Notes: a model not told the origin generated them from the letters alone. 64,000 nt of DNA from Gemmobacter sp. 24YEA27 (GCF_030052995.1 NZ_JASJPW010000001.1:3338001-3402000), one strand, 5' to 3'; counted from the first letter of the stretch, positions 47,344 to 57,868 are shown. Numbers and translations: made by a program.

Positions 47344-47855
47344 ATGGAGATCCACCCAGAACCCCTGACACCCGAAGCCTTCGCCCCCTTCGGCGACGTT
47401 CTTGCGGCAACCGGCCCCCATCGCCTGATCAATGACGGTCTCTGTCAGCGCCATCATGACCTTGCCCGCCTCGATTTCGGCGAAGACAGTTCTCCGCCCG
47501 GCCGCGCCGGTATCTCGGTTTTCAAGGCCGCGCCCCGCGCCCTGCCCTATGAATTTGACCTGATCGAGCGCCACCCGGATGGCTCACAGGCCTTCATCCC
47601 GATGTCGGATCAGCCCTTCCTGGTGATCGTCGCCACGGGCCCGGGCGCGACGCCCCGCGCATTCCTGACCAATGGCGCGCAAGGCGTGAACCTGCATCGT
47701 GGCACCTGGCATGGGGTGCTGACGCCGCTCAGCGCGCCGGGGCTGTTTGCGGTCGTGGACCGGATCGGTGAAAGCCGCAATCTCGAGGAATACCGCTATT
47801 CGCACCCCTGGCTGGTGGTGAAAGCGGGGCTCCCCCCGCAGCGCCGGGCATTTAG
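47344..47855 (+). CDS. allA: Ureidoglycolate lyase (frame broken near the C-terminus)
   Basis: MEIHPEPLTPEAFAPFGDV and the later VNLHRGTWHGVLTPL are AllA landmarks, the latter with metal- or substrate-binding histidines. It splits ureidoglycolate into glyoxylate and urea. The frame is lost at a run of six C at 47832-47837. One extra C makes it end VKAGLPPAAPGI at TAG 47853-47855, 170 residues, the normal AllA size. As given, the frame instead runs for hundreds of codons antisense to hisG. The last gene of the puuE-uraD/uglY group, separated by a repeat element. Confidence 0.9.
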
Positions 47856-47868
47856 GTCAGGAGGAAGA

Positions 47869-48573
47869 TCAGATCCCCGGCATCGGAAGGCCCAGCCTCG
47901 CCGCAAGCGCCGCGAGGGTCGCGGTCTGATCAGGCGCCCAATCCGCGTTGCGGGCCAGGAACAGGGTTGCCTGGCTTTGATGGATCAGCCCTTCCGGGAG
48001 GATTTTCAGGTGGTTGGCGCGCAGCGTCTCGCCCGACGAGGTGATATCGGCAATCGCCTCGGCAGTGAGGTTTTTCACCGTACCCTCCGTCGCGCCCTGG
48101 CTGTCCACCAGCGCATAATCGGCGACGCCATTGGCGGTCAGGAAGTCGCGCACGAGGCGGTGATATTTCGTCGCGATCCTGAGGCGAAACCCGTGTTGCG
48201 CCCGGAAGGCGCTTGCGGCAGCATCCAGATCATCCAGCGTATCGACATCGACCCAGGCCTGGGGCACCGCGATCACCAGATCGGCATGGCCAAAGCCAAG
48301 CGGCTGCCAGTCGGTCACCTGGGCGCGCCACGCCGCCAGCTTGTCGCGCACCAGATCCGATCCGGTCACGCCCAGATGAATGCGGCCCGCCGCCAGCTCG
48401 CGCGGGATCTCGCCGGCGGAAAGCATCACCAGCTCGACCCCGTCGATCCCGTCGATCCGGCCGGAATATTCCCGCTCATTTCCGGTTTTCCCCATCGCGA
48501 GCCCGCGCGCGCCGAACCAGTCGAAGGTCTTTTCCATCAGCCGGCCCTTGGACGGCACCCCGATCTTCAGCAT
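47869..48573 (-). CDS. hisG: ATP phosphoribosyltransferase, short form catalytic subunit
   Basis: A 234-residue first enzyme of histidine synthesis, joining ATP and PRPP. It has the short-form start LKIGVPSKGRLMEKTFDWFGARG and the PRPP-site stretch SGETLRANHLKILP. It lacks the C-terminal regulatory domain of long HisG, so it needs HisZ, encoded immediately upstream with a one-base overlap (TGATG). The assembled enzyme should be a HisG4-HisZ4 octamer under histidine feedback. Confidence 0.95.
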   Translation of the reverse strand: MLKIGVPSKGRLMEKTFDWFGARGLAMGKTGNEREYSGRIDGIDGVELVMLSAGEIPRELAAGRIHLGVTGSDLVRDKLAAWRAQVTDWQPLGFGHADLVIAVPQAWVDVDTLDDLDAAASAFRAQHGFRLRIATKYHRLVRDFLTANGVADYALVDSQGATEGTVKNLTAEAIADITSSGETLRANHLKILPEGLIHQSQATLFLARNADWAPDQTATLAALAARLGLPMPGI

Positions 48574-49682
48574 CAGATTGCCCCTTTCAACCGCGCCACC
48601 AGTTCGGGGCGGATGATGCCCCCGACGGCGGGGATCGAGCCGCCCTGGCCCAGATGCGCCGTCAGCGCGTCATAGCGCCCCCCCGACGCCACCGCCGGCA
48701 GGGCCGGATCGGCGGCCGCCAGGGTGAAGACAAAGCCGTCATAATATTCCAGCGTGGTACGGCCATGACTTGCCTCGAAAGGCAGGGTTTCGACATTGAC
48801 GCCGCGCGCCTTCAGCGCTTCGAGCCGCGCGGCAAATCGTTCAATCGCCGGGGTGATCGCGGGCAGCATGGGCGCAATCCCGCGCAGATGGGCGAGCGCC
48901 GCCAGCGAGGGCGCCTGGAGCGTCAGCAGATCATAAAGCAGCGCGGCCTCGGTCGCAGCGATGGGTGGCGTCGCCGCATCTTCGATCAGCGCGGCGGCAC
49001 GTCCGGCGATATCTTCGGCAGAGCGCAGGCCGACAAGCGGGCCCGCAGCCTCGATCAGCGCCTCTGGCGCATCGGATTTCAGACGATCGAGCAGCGCGGC
49101 CCGGGCCGGAGACGGTGCCGCACGCCCCGCAAAACGGTCGAGCAGCGCGCGAAACCGCTTAGGGCGCCAGATATGGCGCAAGAGGGCCGCCTTGCGCCGG
49201 TCTGACGTCGAAAGCCCGCGCACGGCAGCCATCAGGATGCCGATATCGCCGGTGGCCGGGCGCAGGGCCAGCGGCGCCATCAGGTCGGAAAACAGCGCGA
49301 AGACCTCGGCATCGGCCTCGGGCGCGGCGCGGTCAAACACCTCGAACCCGACCTGGAGATATTCGCGGGCGCGGGCATCGGGGTCTTCCTGGCGGCGAAA
49401 GACCTCGCCCATATAGGCATAGCGCGCAGGCTCGGCCCCGTCGCGCATATGGGCCTCGACCACCGGCACGGTGAAATCGGGGCGCAGCATCATCTCGCCA
49501 AGGGTCGGATCGGCGGTCACATAGGCGCGGGCGCGGATATCCTCGCCGTAAAGATCCAGAAGCGGGCCGGCAGGCTGCAGGATCTCGGTCTCGACCGCCA
49601 CGGCACCGGCGGCGAGAAGCTGGCCGTAAAGCTCGTCGGCGACTGCGCGGATGGCGGCCCTGTCACTGGCGGAAAGCATCAT
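48573..49682 (-). CDS. hisZ: ATP phosphoribosyltransferase regulatory subunit
   Basis: A 369-residue histidyl-tRNA synthetase paralogue without tRNA-charging function. Class II core motifs are visible: [35 protein letters not shown] and the C-terminal [14 protein letters not shown]. It activates and confers histidine sensitivity on short HisG. ATG 49682 overlaps the hisS stop by ATGA; a second ATG follows at once. The anticodon-binding domain present in HisS is absent. Confidence 0.93.
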   Translation of the reverse strand: MMLSASDRAAIRAVADELYGQLLAAGAVAVETEILQPAGPLLDLYGEDIRARAYVTADPTLGEMMLRPDFTVPVVEAHMRDGAEPARYAYMGEVFRRQEDPDARAREYLQVGFEVFDRAAPEADAEVFALFSDLMAPLALRPATGDIGILMAAVRGLSTSDRRKAALLRHIWRPKRFRALLDRFAGRAAPSPARAALLDRLKSDAPEALIEAAGPLVGLRSAEDIAGRAAALIEDAATPPIAATEAALLYDLLTLQAPSLAALAHLRGIAPMLPAITPAIERFAARLEALKARGVNVETLPFEASHGRTTLEYYDGFVFTLAAADPALPAVASGGRYDALTAHLGQGGSIPAVGGIIRPELVARLKGAI

Positions 49683-51163
49683 TGCCCCAGCATCTTGCGC
49701 ACAGTCGCGACGAGATCGCCGCGCGGGGCTTCGACCTGCGCAGGGCGGTCTTTCCATTCCTCAAGCGTGGCATTCTCGGCGATTTTCGCGCCGAGGATCA
49801 GGTCTTTCAGCACCACTACGCCACGCGCCGCCTCGTCCGAGCCCTGGATCACCGCCACCGGGCTTTGGCGTTTATCCGCATATTTCAGCTGGTTTCCGAA
49901 ATTCTTCGGATTGCCGAGATAGACCTCGGCACGGATGCCTGCATTGCGCAGGTCCGCGACCATCGACATGTAATCGGCCATGCGGTCACGGTCCATCACG
50001 GTCACGACGACCGGGCCAGTGGTATCCGCCGCCACGCGGCCTTTCGCATGCAGCGCCGCTAGGAGCCGGTCGACGCCAATTGACACGCCGGTCGCAGGCA
50101 CCGCCTGGCCGGTGAAGCGTTTCACCAGATCATCATAACGCCCGCCGCCGGCGACCGAGCCGAACTGGCGCTTGCGGCCCTTTTCGTCGAGGATTTCGAA
50201 GGTCAGCTCGGCCTCGAACACCGGGCCGGTGTAATAGCCCAGGCCGCGCACCACGCCCGGGTCGAGCACGATCCGGTCAGGCCCATAGCCCTGGGCATCG
50301 AGCAGCGCCGCGATGGTTTCCAGCTCATTGACGCCCTCGGCGCCAAGCGCTGAGGCACCGACCAACTCGCGCAGACGCGCAACCGTCTCCGCGCCACTGT
50401 CGCGTTTGGCGGAAACGAAGCCCATCACCACCTCGGCCTGCTCAGACGACAGCCCCGCGCCTTTGGTGAAATCACCGCTCTCGTCCTTACGGCCTTCTCC
50501 CAATAGTGCGCGCACCCCCGCATCGCCCAGCCGGTCGATCTTGTCGATGGCGCGGAGCACAATGCCGCGCTCGGCCTCGAACCGGGTGGCGTCGGACGGG
50601 TCGAGAACCCCCGCGACCTCCATCACGCCGTTCAGCACTTTGCGGTTATTGACCTTGACCACATAATCGCCGCGCGGGATGCCGACCACTTCCAGCGCAT
50701 CCGAGAGCATGGCGCAGATCTCGGCATCGGCGGCGACCGAGCCGGTGCCGACCGTATCGGCGTCGCATTGGTAGAACTGGCGGAACCGGCCCGGGCCCGG
50801 CTTTTCATTCCGCCAGACCGGCCCCATCGCATAGCGGCGATAGGGCGAGGGCAGATCATTGCGATATTGCGCCGCAACCCGCGCGAGAGGCGCGGTCAGG
50901 TCGTAGCGCAAGGCCATCCAGGCCTCATCCTCATCCTGCCAGGCGAAGACCCCCTCATTCGGGCGGTCAACATCGGGCAGGAATTTGCCAAGCGCCTCGA
51001 CGGTTTCCACCGCCGATGTCTCCAGCGCCTCGAACCCGTAGCGATGATAGACCCCGGCAATGGCGTCGAGCATCGCCTTGCGTTCGGTGACCTCGGCCCC
51101 GAAATAATCACGAAATCCCTTGGGGGTCTCGGCCCGGGGGCGGCGGATCTTGCCTTCGGACAT
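49679..51163 (-). CDS. hisS: Histidine-tRNA ligase
   Basis: A 494-residue class II synthetase. The blocks in order are KGFRDYFG, the ATP motif [11 protein letters not shown], motif 2 [21 protein letters not shown], the histidine-specific region YYTGPVFE and motif 3 [12 protein letters not shown], followed by an alpha/beta anticodon-binding domain. ATG 51163 has AAGG upstream; a longer in-frame start is less likely. It heads the hisS-hisZ-hisG operon. Confidence 0.96.
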   Translation of the reverse strand: MSEGKIRRPRAETPKGFRDYFGAEVTERKAMLDAIAGVYHRYGFEALETSAVETVEALGKFLPDVDRPNEGVFAWQDEDEAWMALRYDLTAPLARVAAQYRNDLPSPYRRYAMGPVWRNEKPGPGRFRQFYQCDADTVGTGSVAADAEICAMLSDALEVVGIPRGDYVVKVNNRKVLNGVMEVAGVLDPSDATRFEAERGIVLRAIDKIDRLGDAGVRALLGEGRKDESGDFTKGAGLSSEQAEVVMGFVSAKRDSGAETVARLRELVGASALGAEGVNELETIAALLDAQGYGPDRIVLDPGVVRGLGYYTGPVFEAELTFEILDEKGRKRQFGSVAGGGRYDDLVKRFTGQAVPATGVSIGVDRLLAALHAKGRVAADTTGPVVVTVMDRDRMADYMSMVADLRNAGIRAEVYLGNPKNFGNQLKYADKRQSPVAVIQGSDEAARGVVVLKDLILGAKIAENATLEEWKDRPAQVEAPRGDLVATVRKMLGQ

Positions 51164-51267
51164 GGGTCTTGCCTTCGGATAGAGGAGCCTTTGCGGGCGA
51201 TTGCGGCCCGGCGACAGTTGCTGCATCCTCTAGCGGATGGGGCAAGAGGCGACAAGCGGGGGATAGT

Positions 51268-51468
51268 ATGGCCACGACAGAGGCGGTGGAGGAGCGGATC
51301 GCGCATCTGATCCGGGCGGTGGATGACCTGTCGGATGTGGTGGCGCGCCAGGATCGCGAGATCACCCAGCTGAATCGCCGGGTGCATATGCTGATGGAGC
51401 GCGAGGCCGAACGCGAGCAGATGGCGGGCGAGGCCCCGGCTGCGAACCAGCCGCCGCCGCATTGGTGA
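51268..51468 (+). CDS. slyX: SlyX family protein
   Basis: A 66-residue coiled-coil protein (ERIAHLIRAVDDLSDVVARQ, heptads to about residue 50) ending PPPHW, as SlyX proteins typically do. The function is not established. It is divergent from hisS and separated by about 100 bases. Confidence 0.85.
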   Translation: MATTEAVEERIAHLIRAVDDLSDVVARQDREITQLNRRVHMLMEREAEREQMAGEAPAANQPPPHW

Positions 51469-51582
51469 TGGCGGGGGAAAGCTGCGCTGACCCGGTGCAG
51501 AAGCATTGCGGGCAAAAGCGTTGCGGGCTGGAAGGTCTGCCGGGCCATTGTCAATTGGGGGGCACAGGCGCGCAGACATCGG

Positions 51583-51643
51583 CTGGCCCGAAACTCTGGT
51601 CTGAACTCTGGCCTGAAACTCTGGCCTGAAACTCTGGCCTGAA
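51583..51643. repeat. Short tandem repeat, 12-13 bp unit
   Basis: Five consecutive units of CTCTGGCCTGAA(A), the first degenerate (51583-51593), then 51594-51605, 51606-51618, 51619-51631 and 51632-51643. They lie in the 230-base gap between slyX and the unknown secreted protein gene. No spacers, so not a CRISPR array. Confidence 0.8.
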
Positions 51644-51698
51644 TTCTAACACATTTGGGCGAAAAGCTCTCCCCGAGATCTGATCCGGTGATTGTACC

Positions 51699-52715
51699 AT
51701 GCTGAGCCCATTTTTCCTTTGCCTCGTCTTCCTTATCAGCGCCCTGCCCGCCCCCGGCATGGCCGATCTGCCGCGCCCGCTGGATAATCGGCACATGATG
51801 CGGATGGTGCTGGATGAGATGCATAAGCAGGCGCCGGATCTGGCGGAGCGCTATGCCGAAAACCTGAACCGACGCATAATTCCTGGAAAAATTCCCAATA
51901 TCGGGTTGCAGGACCTGACGGTCAGCCTGCGCGAGGAAACGGACGGAGCCAGGCGCGAACAGTTGGTACAGGCCTTCGCGTCAGAGTTGCTGAAGCAATA
52001 TGAGGAGAACTCCGCCCGCAGCAGGGCCCGTCCTGCGCCCACGCCACCACAGCCCGGGCTGATCGTGCCCCGGATCATGCTGAAGGGTGACCTTGATGCC
52101 TGGGACGCAAAGCCCTGGAAGAGGAAGAATGGCGTCAGCACAGCCCTCACGGAACAGTTTCAGGTGCACTGGGGGATGTGGCAGCGCATTTCGGACAAGG
52201 GATACAATTATCATTTTACGCCTGAATGTCTGAAAAGGCGCGTCGGACATTCGGCCTGCAATCGCAGGGAAACCGTCAATGCAGGGCTGGCCAATCTTAC
52301 GGCGATGACAGCCGGCCTGCCTGCACAGATCCTGGAAGGGGGGCGTATCTACATGGTTATGGGCGACGACGCCTGGAGCCTCATGCTGCAAAACGCGTTC
52401 CGGGAGTCGAACGCAGCCCCTGGTTCGCGGATCGTCGCCGCAATGCCTCGCACAGATCTGATCTTATGGGTCACGGACCCTGACGGGAATGATCTTGCCG
52501 ATCTGCGGCAACTCACGGGGTGGGCCATGAGCTACGCAAAGGACGCCGATGCAGTCCAGGCCAGATACAAGGCCGATCTCTGGGCGCGGCATGCCGCGTC
52601 ACCCGACAGATTTCCCCCCCGACTGATCATCATCCAGAATCTCTCAGCCGATCTCATGACCCGCATCGGGCCACAGCTCTGGGACAATGCGGGCTGGGCG
52701 GTGCTGGCAGAATAG
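51699..52715 (+). CDS. Secreted or periplasmic protein of unknown function
   Basis: A 338-residue protein with a clear Sec signal peptide (MLSPFFLCLVFLISALPAPG, cleavage probably after AMA/GMA near 21-22). I do not recognise a family. The mature part has a helical acidic/basic N-terminal segment (about 25-105), a proline-rich stretch PAPTPPQPG near 113 and a folded C-terminal part. That part has two cysteines close together (ECLKRRVGHSAC, about 177-188) that could form a disulfide. It is slightly less GC-rich than its neighbours and its stop is only three bases from the convergent dnaE stop. A 12-13 bp tandem repeat precedes it. It may be lineage-specific. Confidence 0.75.
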   Translation: MLSPFFLCLVFLISALPAPGMADLPRPLDNRHMMRMVLDEMHKQAPDLAERYAENLNRRIIPGKIPNIGLQDLTVSLREETDGARREQLVQAFASELLKQYEENSARSRARPAPTPPQPGLIVPRIMLKGDLDAWDAKPWKRKNGVSTALTEQFQVHWGMWQRISDKGYNYHFTPECLKRRVGHSACNRRETVNAGLANLTAMTAGLPAQILEGGRIYMVMGDDAWSLMLQNAFRESNAAPGSRIVAAMPRTDLILWVTDPDGNDLADLRQLTGWAMSYAKDADAVQARYKADLWARHAASPDRFPPRLIIIQNLSADLMTRIGPQLWDNAGWAVLAE

Positions 52716-52718
52716 GTC

Positions 52719-55700
52719 TCAGACCTCTTCGACCATCACCACGCCCTGCATCGCCTTGATCGCGCCCCGTATCTGCGGGCTGACCGGGTAAGGGTCGGGC
52801 AGCAAGAGGTCGATCTCGCGCCCTTCTTCATCCGGCACACAAAGCGTGATGCGGCCGCGCATTCTGCCTTCGGATTTCCCAAGCAACAGCGCGATGGAAT
52901 TCACCGCCTCGGGCCGGTCGATATGGATGCGGATGTCAGCCGCCTCGGCTTTCGCCGCCACGCGCTCGATGGGTTCCACGCCATTGGCCAAAAGCTTCAC
53001 GCCCTCGCCTTCCGGGTCAACCTTGACCGTCAGCACCACATTGCAACCGGGTTCCAGAAACTCGCGGCAGGCCTCCAGCACATCCGAGAAACAGGTGACC
53101 TCGTAAAGCCCGGTCGGATCCGAGAGGGAGACAAAGGCAAATCGGTTGCCCTTGGCCGATTTGCGTTCCTGGCGCGCCGAAACCGATCCCGCAATCTTGG
53201 CAATACAGGTGCCTTTCGCCAACGCCCTTTTGGTGATCTCGGCCAGGGTCTCGACCTTCTGACGTTTCAGCGCGGGCATGTAATCATCCAGCGGATGGCC
53301 GGAAAGATAGAAGCCCACCGCCTGATGTTCATGGCCCAGCCGTTCCACCGGCAGCCAGTCATCGCGGAAGGGGATGCGCGGCTCCGGGATATCCGAGCCC
53401 GAAGACCCAAACAGCGAGACCTGGGCGGATGCCGCCGCCTCATGCACCGCCGCCGACCAGGCGACCAGACCATCGAGCGCCTCGAAGATCCGGGCGCGGT
53501 TGGGGTCAAGCTGATCAAAGGCGCCGGCACGGGCCAGCATCTCCATCGGGCGCTTGCCGATCTTTTTCAGATCCACCCGGCGGGCAAAATCGAAGATCGT
53601 GGCGAAAGGCCTGTCGCCACGCGCGGCGACGATAGACCGCATCGCCTCGACACCGACATTCTTCAGCGCGCCAAGCCCGTAGACCAGTTGCTGATCCTTG
53701 ACGGAAAAAACCGCGAGCGAGCGGTTGACGCAAGGCGGCACGACCCTGACCTCCATCCGGTCCAGCTCGCGTTTGTAGACTGCGAGCTTGTCGGTCAGAT
53801 GGATATCGCAATTCATCACGCCGGACATGAATTCGACCGGGTGGTTCGCCTTCATCCAGCCGGTCTGGTAGCTCACGACCGCATAGGCGGCCGCGTGGGA
53901 TTTGTTGAACCCGTAATTCGCGAATTTCTCCAGCAGGTCAAAGACCTCGCCGGATTTTTTGGTGTCGATCTGGTGGGTAGCGGTGCAGCCCTCGATGAAT
54001 TTGGGCCGCTCTTTCGCCATTTCCTCGGCGATCTTTTTCCCCATCGCGCGGCGCAACAGGTCGGCGCCGCCAAGCGAATAGCCCGCCATGACCTGGGCGA
54101 TCTGCATCACCTGTTCCTGGTAGACGATGATTCCTTGTGTCTCTTTCAGGATATGGTCGATGGTCGGGTGGATCGATTCCAGCGCGCGGGTGCCGTTCTT
54201 CACCTCGCAATAGGTCGGGATGTTTTCCATCGGGCCGGGTCGATACAGAGCCACCAGTGCAACGATATCCTCGATACAGGTCGGCTTCATGCGCCGGAGC
54301 GCATCCATCATGCCTGAGCTTTCCACCTGGAAGACCGCAACCGTGCGCGCGGCGGAATAGAGGTCATAGGTCGGTTTGTCATCAAGCGGGATATGCCCGA
54401 TGTCGTTTTCCGCACCCTTTGGCGGCTCGTAAAGCTGCGTGCCATCCGGGCCGATATGCAAAGGCCGCCCGGCCTCAAGCACCTGGCGGATCGCATCCTT
54501 GATCACCGTCAGGGTCTTCAGCCCGAGGAAGTCGAACTTCACCAGCCCCGCCGCCTCGACCCATTTCATATTGAACTGGGTGGCGGGGGTATCGGAGCGC
54601 GGATCCTGATAAAGCGGCACCAGCTCATCCAGCGGCCGGTCGCCGATCACCACACCGGCAGCGTGGGTGCCGGCAGAGCGGTAAAGCCCCTCGACCTGTT
54701 CGGCATATTTCAAAAGCCGCGCGACAACCTCTTCTTTCGCCGCCTCGCGCAGACGCGGCTCATCCGCCAGCGCCTTGGTGATCGAGACCGGCTTGACCCC
54801 TTCGACCGGGATCATCTTCGCCAGCCGGTCCACCTGGCCGTAGGACATCTGCAGCACACGCCCGACATCGCGCACCGCCATTTTCGACAGCAACGCGCCA
54901 AAGGTGATGATCTGCGCCACTTTGTCATGGCCGTATTTGTCCTGCACATAGCGGATCACCTCCTCGCGGCGATCCATGCAGAAGTCGATGTCGAAGTCGG
55001 GCATCGAGACCCGTTCTGGGTTCAAAAACCGCTCGAACAGCAGCGCATAGCGCAGCGGATCAAGGTCGGTGATCAGCAGAACATAGGCGACGAGGCTGCC
55101 CGCCCCCGAACCCCGCCCCGGCCCGACCGGAATATCATGGTCCTTGGCCCATTTGATGAAATCGGACACGATCAGGAAATAGCCGGGAAAGCCCATACGC
55201 TCGATGATCGAGAGTTCGAATTTCAGCCGTTCTTCATATTCCTCGCGCGGCGCGGCGAGCGGAATCACGGCGAGGCGTTTCTCCAGGCCGTCCCAGGCCT
55301 GGCGCCGCAGTTCCTCGACCTCATCTTCTGCGAAAACCGGCAGGATAGGTTTGCGCTTATAGGCCATGAAGGCACAGCGGCGCGCGATCTCGACGGTGTT
55401 TTCCAGCGCCTCCGGCAGATCGGCAAACAGCGCGCACATCTCGGATTCGGATTTCAGATAATGCTGCGGCGTCAGCCGGCGGCGCGGCTCCAGCTGGTCG
55501 ACATAGGCGCCTTCCGCGATGCAGATCAGCGCGTCATGCGCCTCATACATGTCGGTTTTCGGGAAATAGACGTCATTTGTCGCAACCAGCGGCAGGTTCA
55601 GCTCATAGGCCAGCTCGATATGGCCGCGCTCGGACAGGGCTTCGGCCTGCGGCAGCCGCCCGCCCTCGCCCGGATGGCGCTGCAATTCGATATAAAGCCG

Positions 55701-56207
55701 GTCGGGGTAGATCGCCGCCAGCTTTTCCACCAGCGCCCGCGCCTTCGGCATTTGCCCGCCCTGCAACAGCCGCCCCAAAGGCCCGTCCGGCCCGCCGCTC
55801 AGACAGATCAGCCCGGCGCTGTGGGCCGCCAGCTGATCCACCGTCACCTGCACCAGCTGCCCCGCCTTGCCCAGATAGAGGCAGGAATTCAGCTTCATCA
55901 GATTCTCATAGCCCGCCTCGGTCTGCGCCAGCAGCACAAGCGAGGCCGGCAGGCGCGGCTTTTCGCCCGGCGCCGCCGGATCATATTCCAGCGCCACCTG
56001 ACAGCCGACGATGGGCTGGACCCCGGCATCCTTGCAATGGCTGGAAAACTCCAGTGCGCAGAACATATTGTTGGAATCGGTGACCGCGATGGCCGGCATC
56101 CCGGCGCCCGCCGCCAGTTTCACAAGCTTCTTGACCGGGATCGCGCCTTCCAGCAGCGAATGTTCGGTATGGGTGCGAAGATGGATGAATTTGGGGGCGC
56201 GTGACAT
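52719..56207 (-). CDS. dnaE: DNA polymerase III alpha subunit
   Basis: A 1162-residue replicative polymerase. The PHP domain starts with IHLRTHTEHSLLEGAI. The palm has GPGRGSGAGSLVAYVL and the catalytic aspartates in PDFDIDFCMDRREEV (about 410-425). Finger and little-finger domains, a helix-hairpin-helix region and an OB-fold (IAGSVSARQERKSAKGNRF near 1000) follow. The frame is intact at full DnaE1 length. Upstream 56208-56463 has an AT-rich patch at 56302-56340 that probably contains its promoter, but no clear -35/-10 pair could be fixed. Confidence 0.97.
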   Translation of the reverse strand: MSRAPKFIHLRTHTEHSLLEGAIPVKKLVKLAAGAGMPAIAVTDSNNMFCALEFSSHCKDAGVQPIVGCQVALEYDPAAPGEKPRLPASLVLLAQTEAGYENLMKLNSCLYLGKAGQLVQVTVDQLAAHSAGLICLSGGPDGPLGRLLQGGQMPKARALVEKLAAIYPDRLYIELQRHPGEGGRLPQAEALSERGHIELAYELNLPLVATNDVYFPKTDMYEAHDALICIAEGAYVDQLEPRRRLTPQHYLKSESEMCALFADLPEALENTVEIARRCAFMAYKRKPILPVFAEDEVEELRRQAWDGLEKRLAVIPLAAPREEYEERLKFELSIIERMGFPGYFLIVSDFIKWAKDHDIPVGPGRGSGAGSLVAYVLLITDLDPLRYALLFERFLNPERVSMPDFDIDFCMDRREEVIRYVQDKYGHDKVAQIITFGALLSKMAVRDVGRVLQMSYGQVDRLAKMIPVEGVKPVSITKALADEPRLREAAKEEVVARLLKYAEQVEGLYRSAGTHAAGVVIGDRPLDELVPLYQDPRSDTPATQFNMKWVEAAGLVKFDFLGLKTLTVIKDAIRQVLEAGRPLHIGPDGTQLYEPPKGAENDIGHIPLDDKPTYDLYSAARTVAVFQVESSGMMDALRRMKPTCIEDIVALVALYRPGPMENIPTYCEVKNGTRALESIHPTIDHILKETQGIIVYQEQVMQIAQVMAGYSLGGADLLRRAMGKKIAEEMAKERPKFIEGCTATHQIDTKKSGEVFDLLEKFANYGFNKSHAAAYAVVSYQTGWMKANHPVEFMSGVMNCDIHLTDKLAVYKRELDRMEVRVVPPCVNRSLAVFSVKDQQLVYGLGALKNVGVEAMRSIVAARGDRPFATIFDFARRVDLKKIGKRPMEMLARAGAFDQLDPNRARIFEALDGLVAWSAAVHEAAASAQVSLFGSSGSDIPEPRIPFRDDWLPVERLGHEHQAVGFYLSGHPLDDYMPALKRQKVETLAEITKRALAKGTCIAKIAGSVSARQERKSAKGNRFAFVSLSDPTGLYEVTCFSDVLEACREFLEPGCNVVLTVKVDPEGEGVKLLANGVEPIERVAAKAEAADIRIHIDRPEAVNSIALLLGKSEGRMRGRITLCVPDEEGREIDLLLPDPYPVSPQIRGAIKAMQGVVMVEEV

Positions 56208-56463
56208 GGCGCCAGTCTAACCCCGCCCCGCCGCGCAAGGAAGGGTCGAAAGACAGGCGCGGCGGCCTGCGCAGAAAACCGGCAGCCGCTTTCGCGTCTC
56301 GCGATAAACTCTTTCTATCATCCGATTAATAATTTTTCTTGCCAGCCCATCCGCAGCCCGGCTTGATGAGGTGATAAGCAAAGGGGCGCACCGCCTGGCC
56401 CTACGCCGCATCGGGCCGGCAGGCACAGACCCCGCCACAGGGAGTATCGCGGCGGATTGAAGA

Positions 56464-57868
56464 ATGACCGGTATCAGTTTCTGGCTGAACGGAGTTGAAA
56501 CCCAAATCCCGGAGGCCGAAAGCCCCACAAGGACGCTGCTCGACTGGCTGCGCGACACAGGCGGGCTGAAAGGCACGAAAGAGGGCTGCAACGAAGGCGA
56601 TTGCGGCGCCTGTACCGTCATCCTGCGCGACGAGACCGGCGCCCGCGCGGTCAATGCCTGCATCCTTTTCCTGCCACAACTCAAAGGCAAAGCCATCCGC
56701 ACCGTCGAAGGCATCACCGGCCCCAAGGGCGAGATGCATCCCGTCCAGCAGGCCATGATCACCCATCACGGCAGCCAATGCGGCTTTTGCACGCCGGGCT
56801 TCATCGCTTCGATGGCCGCGGCCCATCTGAACGGCGACCGGAGCCACGATGACAACCTCGCCGGCAATCTCTGCCGCTGCACCGGCTATGCGCCGATCCT
56901 CCGCGCCGCCCGGGCTGCCGAGACCGCCCCCATCCCCGACTGGCTTGAAAAAGATGCCGATTTCATCTGTCCGGAAATATCCTCGGGGGTGAGGCCAAAG
57001 GCCGAGGGGGCAGACAGCCCCCCTGACCCCGACCACCACAGACGCCCTCGCAGCCCTTTATGCCGCGACGCCCGAGGCCACGCTGATCGCCGGCGCCACC
57101 GATATCGGCCTCTGGGTCACAAAACAGCTCCGCTCCCTCTCACCGGTCATATTCCTCAACCAGATCAAAGACCTGCAAAGCATCACCGAAACCCCCGAAG
57201 GCCTGCGCATCGGCGCCATGGTCACCATCACCCGCCTGCGCGACGCGGTGAAAGCCAGCCATCCCGGCCTCGCAGAGCTCCTGCGCCGCTTCGCCTCGGC
57301 CCAGATCCGCAACACCGCCACAATCGGCGGCAATATCGCCAATGGCTCGCCCATCGGCGACGGGCCGCCCGCGCTGATCGCCGCCGGCGCCAGGCTGCAT
57401 CTGCGCCAGGGCGACACAAGCCGCAGCCTCGCGCTTGAGGATTTCTTTCTCGATTACCGCAAACAAGACCGGCGCCCCGGCGAATTTGTCGAGGCGATCA
57501 CCCTGCCCGCCGCCCCGGATCTGAGCTGCTACAAGGTCTCGAAACGCTTCGACCAGGACATTTCGGCGGTTTGCGGCTGTTTCAACATCACGGTGACCGG
57601 GGACCGCATCACCGCCGCCCGCATCGCCTTTGGCGGCATGGCCGCCATCCCGAAACGCGCCCACGCGGCCGAGGCGGCGCTGATCGGCGCGGACTGGAGC
57701 GAGGCGACGATCCGCCATGCGATGCGCGCCATGGCGCAGGATTACCAGCCGCTTTCCGATATGCGCGCCTCAGCGGGCTACCGGCTTACTGTCGCGCAAA
57801 ACCTCTTGCTGCGTTGCTATCTTGAGCGTTGCGGCATCGAGACCTCGGTGCTGAAGGTGGCGCCATGA
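56464..57868 (+). CDS. xdhA: Xanthine dehydrogenase small subunit, 2Fe-2S and FAD domains (frame broken in linker)
   Basis: The N-terminal about 165 residues carry both 2Fe-2S clusters ([12 protein letters not shown] with an upstream partner and QCGFCTPGF...NLCRCTGY). The C-terminal part is the FAD domain ([50 protein letters not shown]). A match to Rhodobacter capsulatus XdhA runs through both halves. The frame changes between 56990 and 57025, in a segment that matches a repeat from 47266. Removing one C from the run at 57018-57023, or adding two bases, gives a single protein of about 467 residues. It transfers electrons from the Mo subunit to NAD+. It ends in ATGA overlap with xdhB. Confidence 0.88.
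56961..57023. repeat. Dispersed repeat (copy B) inside the xdhA linker
   Basis: The first 30 bases (56961-56990) match the intergenic element at 47266-47295 at 28 of 30 positions. A hairpin-forming segment GGGGGC...GCCCCC (57006-57022) follows. It lies between the iron-sulfur and FAD domains, where the reading frame also changes. Confidence 0.7.

Noticed and set aside
47119..48675. A 518-residue AllA-like protein running antisense through hisG
   Set aside because: The part after 47837 has no family similarity and hisG is intact on the other strand; a missing C explains the read-through.
51583..51643. CRISPR-like array
   Set aside because: Units are only 12-13 bases, directly adjacent, without spacers, and no cas genes are present.
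56464..57868. Two separate genes for the iron-sulfur and FAD parts of xanthine dehydrogenase
   Set aside because: The linker still aligns with single-chain XdhA on both sides of the break and no ribosome-binding site with a suitable start precedes the FAD part; kept as one gene with doubt.
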